This document shows positions 4,406-5,846 of a stretch of DNA of 5,846 nt, piece after piece (the first letter of the stretch is position 1; the number at the start of each line of letters is the position of its first letter). This DNA is from Candidatus Bathyarchaeota archaeon (GTDB taxonomy: Archaea; Thermoproteota; Bathyarchaeia; Bathyarchaeales; DTEX01): positions 1-5,846 of the forward strand of contig JAOAJJ010000081.1 in NCBI GenBank assembly GCA_026414245.1, given 5' to 3'. The translations under genes and the position numbers were made by a program. Under the pieces are notes generated by a model. The model was not told the origin of the DNA. It was given only the letters and a program-made list of their open reading frames with translations, and searched no databases.

Positions 4406-5846
4406 ATGGATTCTGTTAGCGTGGAAAACAGGGTTAAGGATTTGATTCATAAGATGACACTTGAGGAAAAGGTTGCGCAGCTATGTTCTGTTTCAGCCTC
4501 TGAGATCTTGGAGGATGGCAAGTTCTCCCGTGAGAAGGCTAAAAAGGCTATTGGTAAAGGCATTGGGCAAATCACGCGTTTAGCAGGGAGCCGTGAGTCT
4601 CCGAGAGAACCCTCTAAGATGGCGGAGGCTGCTAACGATATTCAGAGGTTTTTGATTAGGGAGACTAGGCTGGGCATACCGGCGATAATTCATGAGGAAT
4701 GTTTAAGTGGGTTAATGGCTTACGGCGCAACAACATTTCCTCAGGCGATTGGATTGGCGAGCACATGGAAACCAGAGCTCGTCCAAAAGGTTACGTCTGC
4801 CATAAGGAGACAGATGAGATCTATTGGAGCACATCAGGGGCTCGCCCCGGTTCTCGACGTGGCTAGAGACCCAAGGTGGGGTAGGACCGAAGAGACTTTT
4901 GGAGAAGACCAGTATCTAGTTGCCAGTATCAGTGTAGCGTATGTAAGGGGGCTTCAGGGCGACGATTTATCCTCAGGGGTTATAGCTACGCCGAAACACT
5001 TTGCTGCGCATGGTTTTCCGGAAGGCGGAAGAAACTGCGCCCCTGTCCATGTTTCTCCAAGGGAATTGAGAGAAGTGTTCCTATTTCCTTTTGAGGCGGC
5101 GGTGAGGGTGGCTGGCGCCTACTCGCTCATGAACGCCTACCATGATATTGACGGCGTGCCATGCGCTGCGTCGAAAGAGCTTTTAACCGAGATTCTTAGA
5201 CATAAGTGGGGTTTCAAGGGATACGTGGTCTCAGATTATGGTGCGATAGAGATGCTTAAAACATTTCATCATGTTGCCGTAGATGAGAAGGAAGCTGCCG
5301 TACAGGCGCTTGAGGCAGGCATAGATATAGAGTTACCGAGAATTAAGTGTTATGGTGAACCACTACTCAACGCTGTTAGAGAGGGTATTGTCTCAGAGTC
5401 CCTACTCGATGAGGCTGTTTCCAGAGTTTTAAGAGCTAAGTTTCTTTTAGGGCTCTTTGACAACCCTTATGTCAGCGTCGAGGGGGCTTCAAAGGCTTTC
5501 GATACGCCTGAAGATAGAGCTTTAGCTCTAGAGGCTGCTAGAGAATCCATAGTTCTGCTTAAAAACGATGGCATCCTTCCTTTAAGAAGGGATTTGAGGG
5601 CAATAGCTGTCATAGGACCTAACGCCGATACAACGAGGGGGCTCTTAGGAGATTATAGCTACACGCTGCATCTAAATTGCGAGGAAGATGCTGTGAGAAT
5701 AGTTAGTGTCCTAGAGGCCATTAAAAGTAAAGTTTCACCGCAGACCTCGATATATTTTGCTAGAGGCTGCGACATATATAATCCTTCGAGGGAAGGGTTT
5801 AGAGAAGCCTTAGATGCCGCTTCAAAATCAGATGTTATAGTGGCGG
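4406..5846 (+). CDS. Glycoside hydrolase family 3 (beta-glucosidase/beta-xylosidase type), 3' end beyond window
   Basis: GH3 enzymes release terminal beta-linked glucose, xylose or related sugars with retention of configuration. The frame is open from ATG 4406 to the window end, 480 codons; typical members have about 700-780 residues, so the C-terminal third is missing. The start is supported by GAGGGG (4395-4400) with a 5-nt gap. The N-terminal TIM barrel shows the family opening VKDLIHKMTLEEKVAQL (about 11-27), YGATTFPQ, LAPVLDVARDPRWGRTEE (from L146, D151), GEDQYL, TPKHFAAHG with K197-H198, and WGFKGYVVSDYG, in which D277 is the nucleophile. The second alpha/beta domain begins near ESIVLLKNDGILPL (about 380 onward) and includes AVIGPNAD. 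The acid/base glutamate is expected beyond the window. No signal peptide is present, so it is probably cytoplasmic, acting on imported oligosaccharides or glycosides. Specificity cannot be assigned. The oxidoreductase and isomerase genes upstream fit a sugar-use locus. Confidence 0.94.
   Translation, partial: MDSVSVENRVKDLIHKMTLEEKVAQLCSVSASEILEDGKFSREKAKKAIGKGIGQITRLAGSRESPREPSKMAEAANDIQRFLIRETRLGIPAIIHEECLSGLMAYGATTFPQAIGLASTWKPELVQKVTSAIRRQMRSIGAHQGLAPVLDVARDPRWGRTEETFGEDQYLVASISVAYVRGLQGDDLSSGVIATPKHFAAHGFPEGGRNCAPVHVSPRELREVFLFPFEAAVRVAGAYSLMNAYHDIDGVPCAASKELLTEILRHKWGFKGYVVSDYGAIEMLKTFHHVAVDEKEAAVQALEAGIDIELPRIKCYGEPLLNAVREGIVSESLLDEAVSRVLRAKFLLGLFDNPYVSVEGASKAFDTPEDRALALEAARESIVLLKNDGILPLRRDLRAIAVIGPNADTTRGLLGDYSYTLHLNCEEDAVRIVSVLEAIKSKVSPQTSIYFARGCDIYNPSREGFREALDAASKSDVIVA

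Noticed and set aside
1..5846. CRISPR arrays, insertion sequences, rRNA
   Set aside because: No spaced direct repeats, transposase motifs, terminal inverted repeats with target duplications, or rRNA-like conserved segments were seen.

Overview
The window looks like a chromosomal piece of an archaeon, most likely a member of Thermoproteota or a relative such as Bathyarchaeia; the lineage is my inference. The signs are A/T-rich TATA-like boxes about 26 bp before predicted starts, GGTGAT- and GGAGG-type ribosome binding sites, arginine coded mostly by AGA/AGG, an archaeal NikR-type regulator, and a tRNA-Val gene that only folds well if two introns are removed.

Region 1 (1-1512) is a metal-uptake module. 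A leftward pair, an ABC-3 family permease (cut by the window edge) and its ATPase, overlaps by 4 bases. Divergent from it is a complete NikR nickel-responsive repressor with all four nickel ligands. Between them, just upstream of the ATPase, is TGTTAC-N14-GTAACAC, almost exactly the NikR operator I recall for delta-proteobacteria. ABC-3 transporters are usually annotated as zinc or manganese importers; here the context points to nickel.

Region 2 (1513-2118) is a 336-bp stretch with no intact gene but with protein-like fragments in alternating frames (possible gene remnant). It is followed by a 20-bp A/T inverted repeat and an unrecognised 89-residue ORF.

Region 3 (2146-4033) is a divergent pair: a Gfo/Idh/MocA-family NAD(P)-dependent sugar oxidoreductase (leftward) and a xylose-isomerase-like TIM-barrel sugar isomerase/epimerase (rightward). 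The 91-bp gap holds a perfect 15-bp palindrome lying roughly midway between the two starts.

Region 4 (4034-5846) has a leftward tRNA-Val(GAC) with encoded CCA and two inferred introns (anticodon loop and variable loop), then a rightward glycoside hydrolase family 3 enzyme that runs off the right edge. The GH3 enzyme, the oxidoreductase and the isomerase together suggest glycoside breakdown, possibly by a 3-keto-sugar route like E. coli YcjS/YcjR.

The most interesting points are the NikR operator in front of an ABC-3 transporter and the two-intron tRNA whose introns appear to compete for one exon strand.
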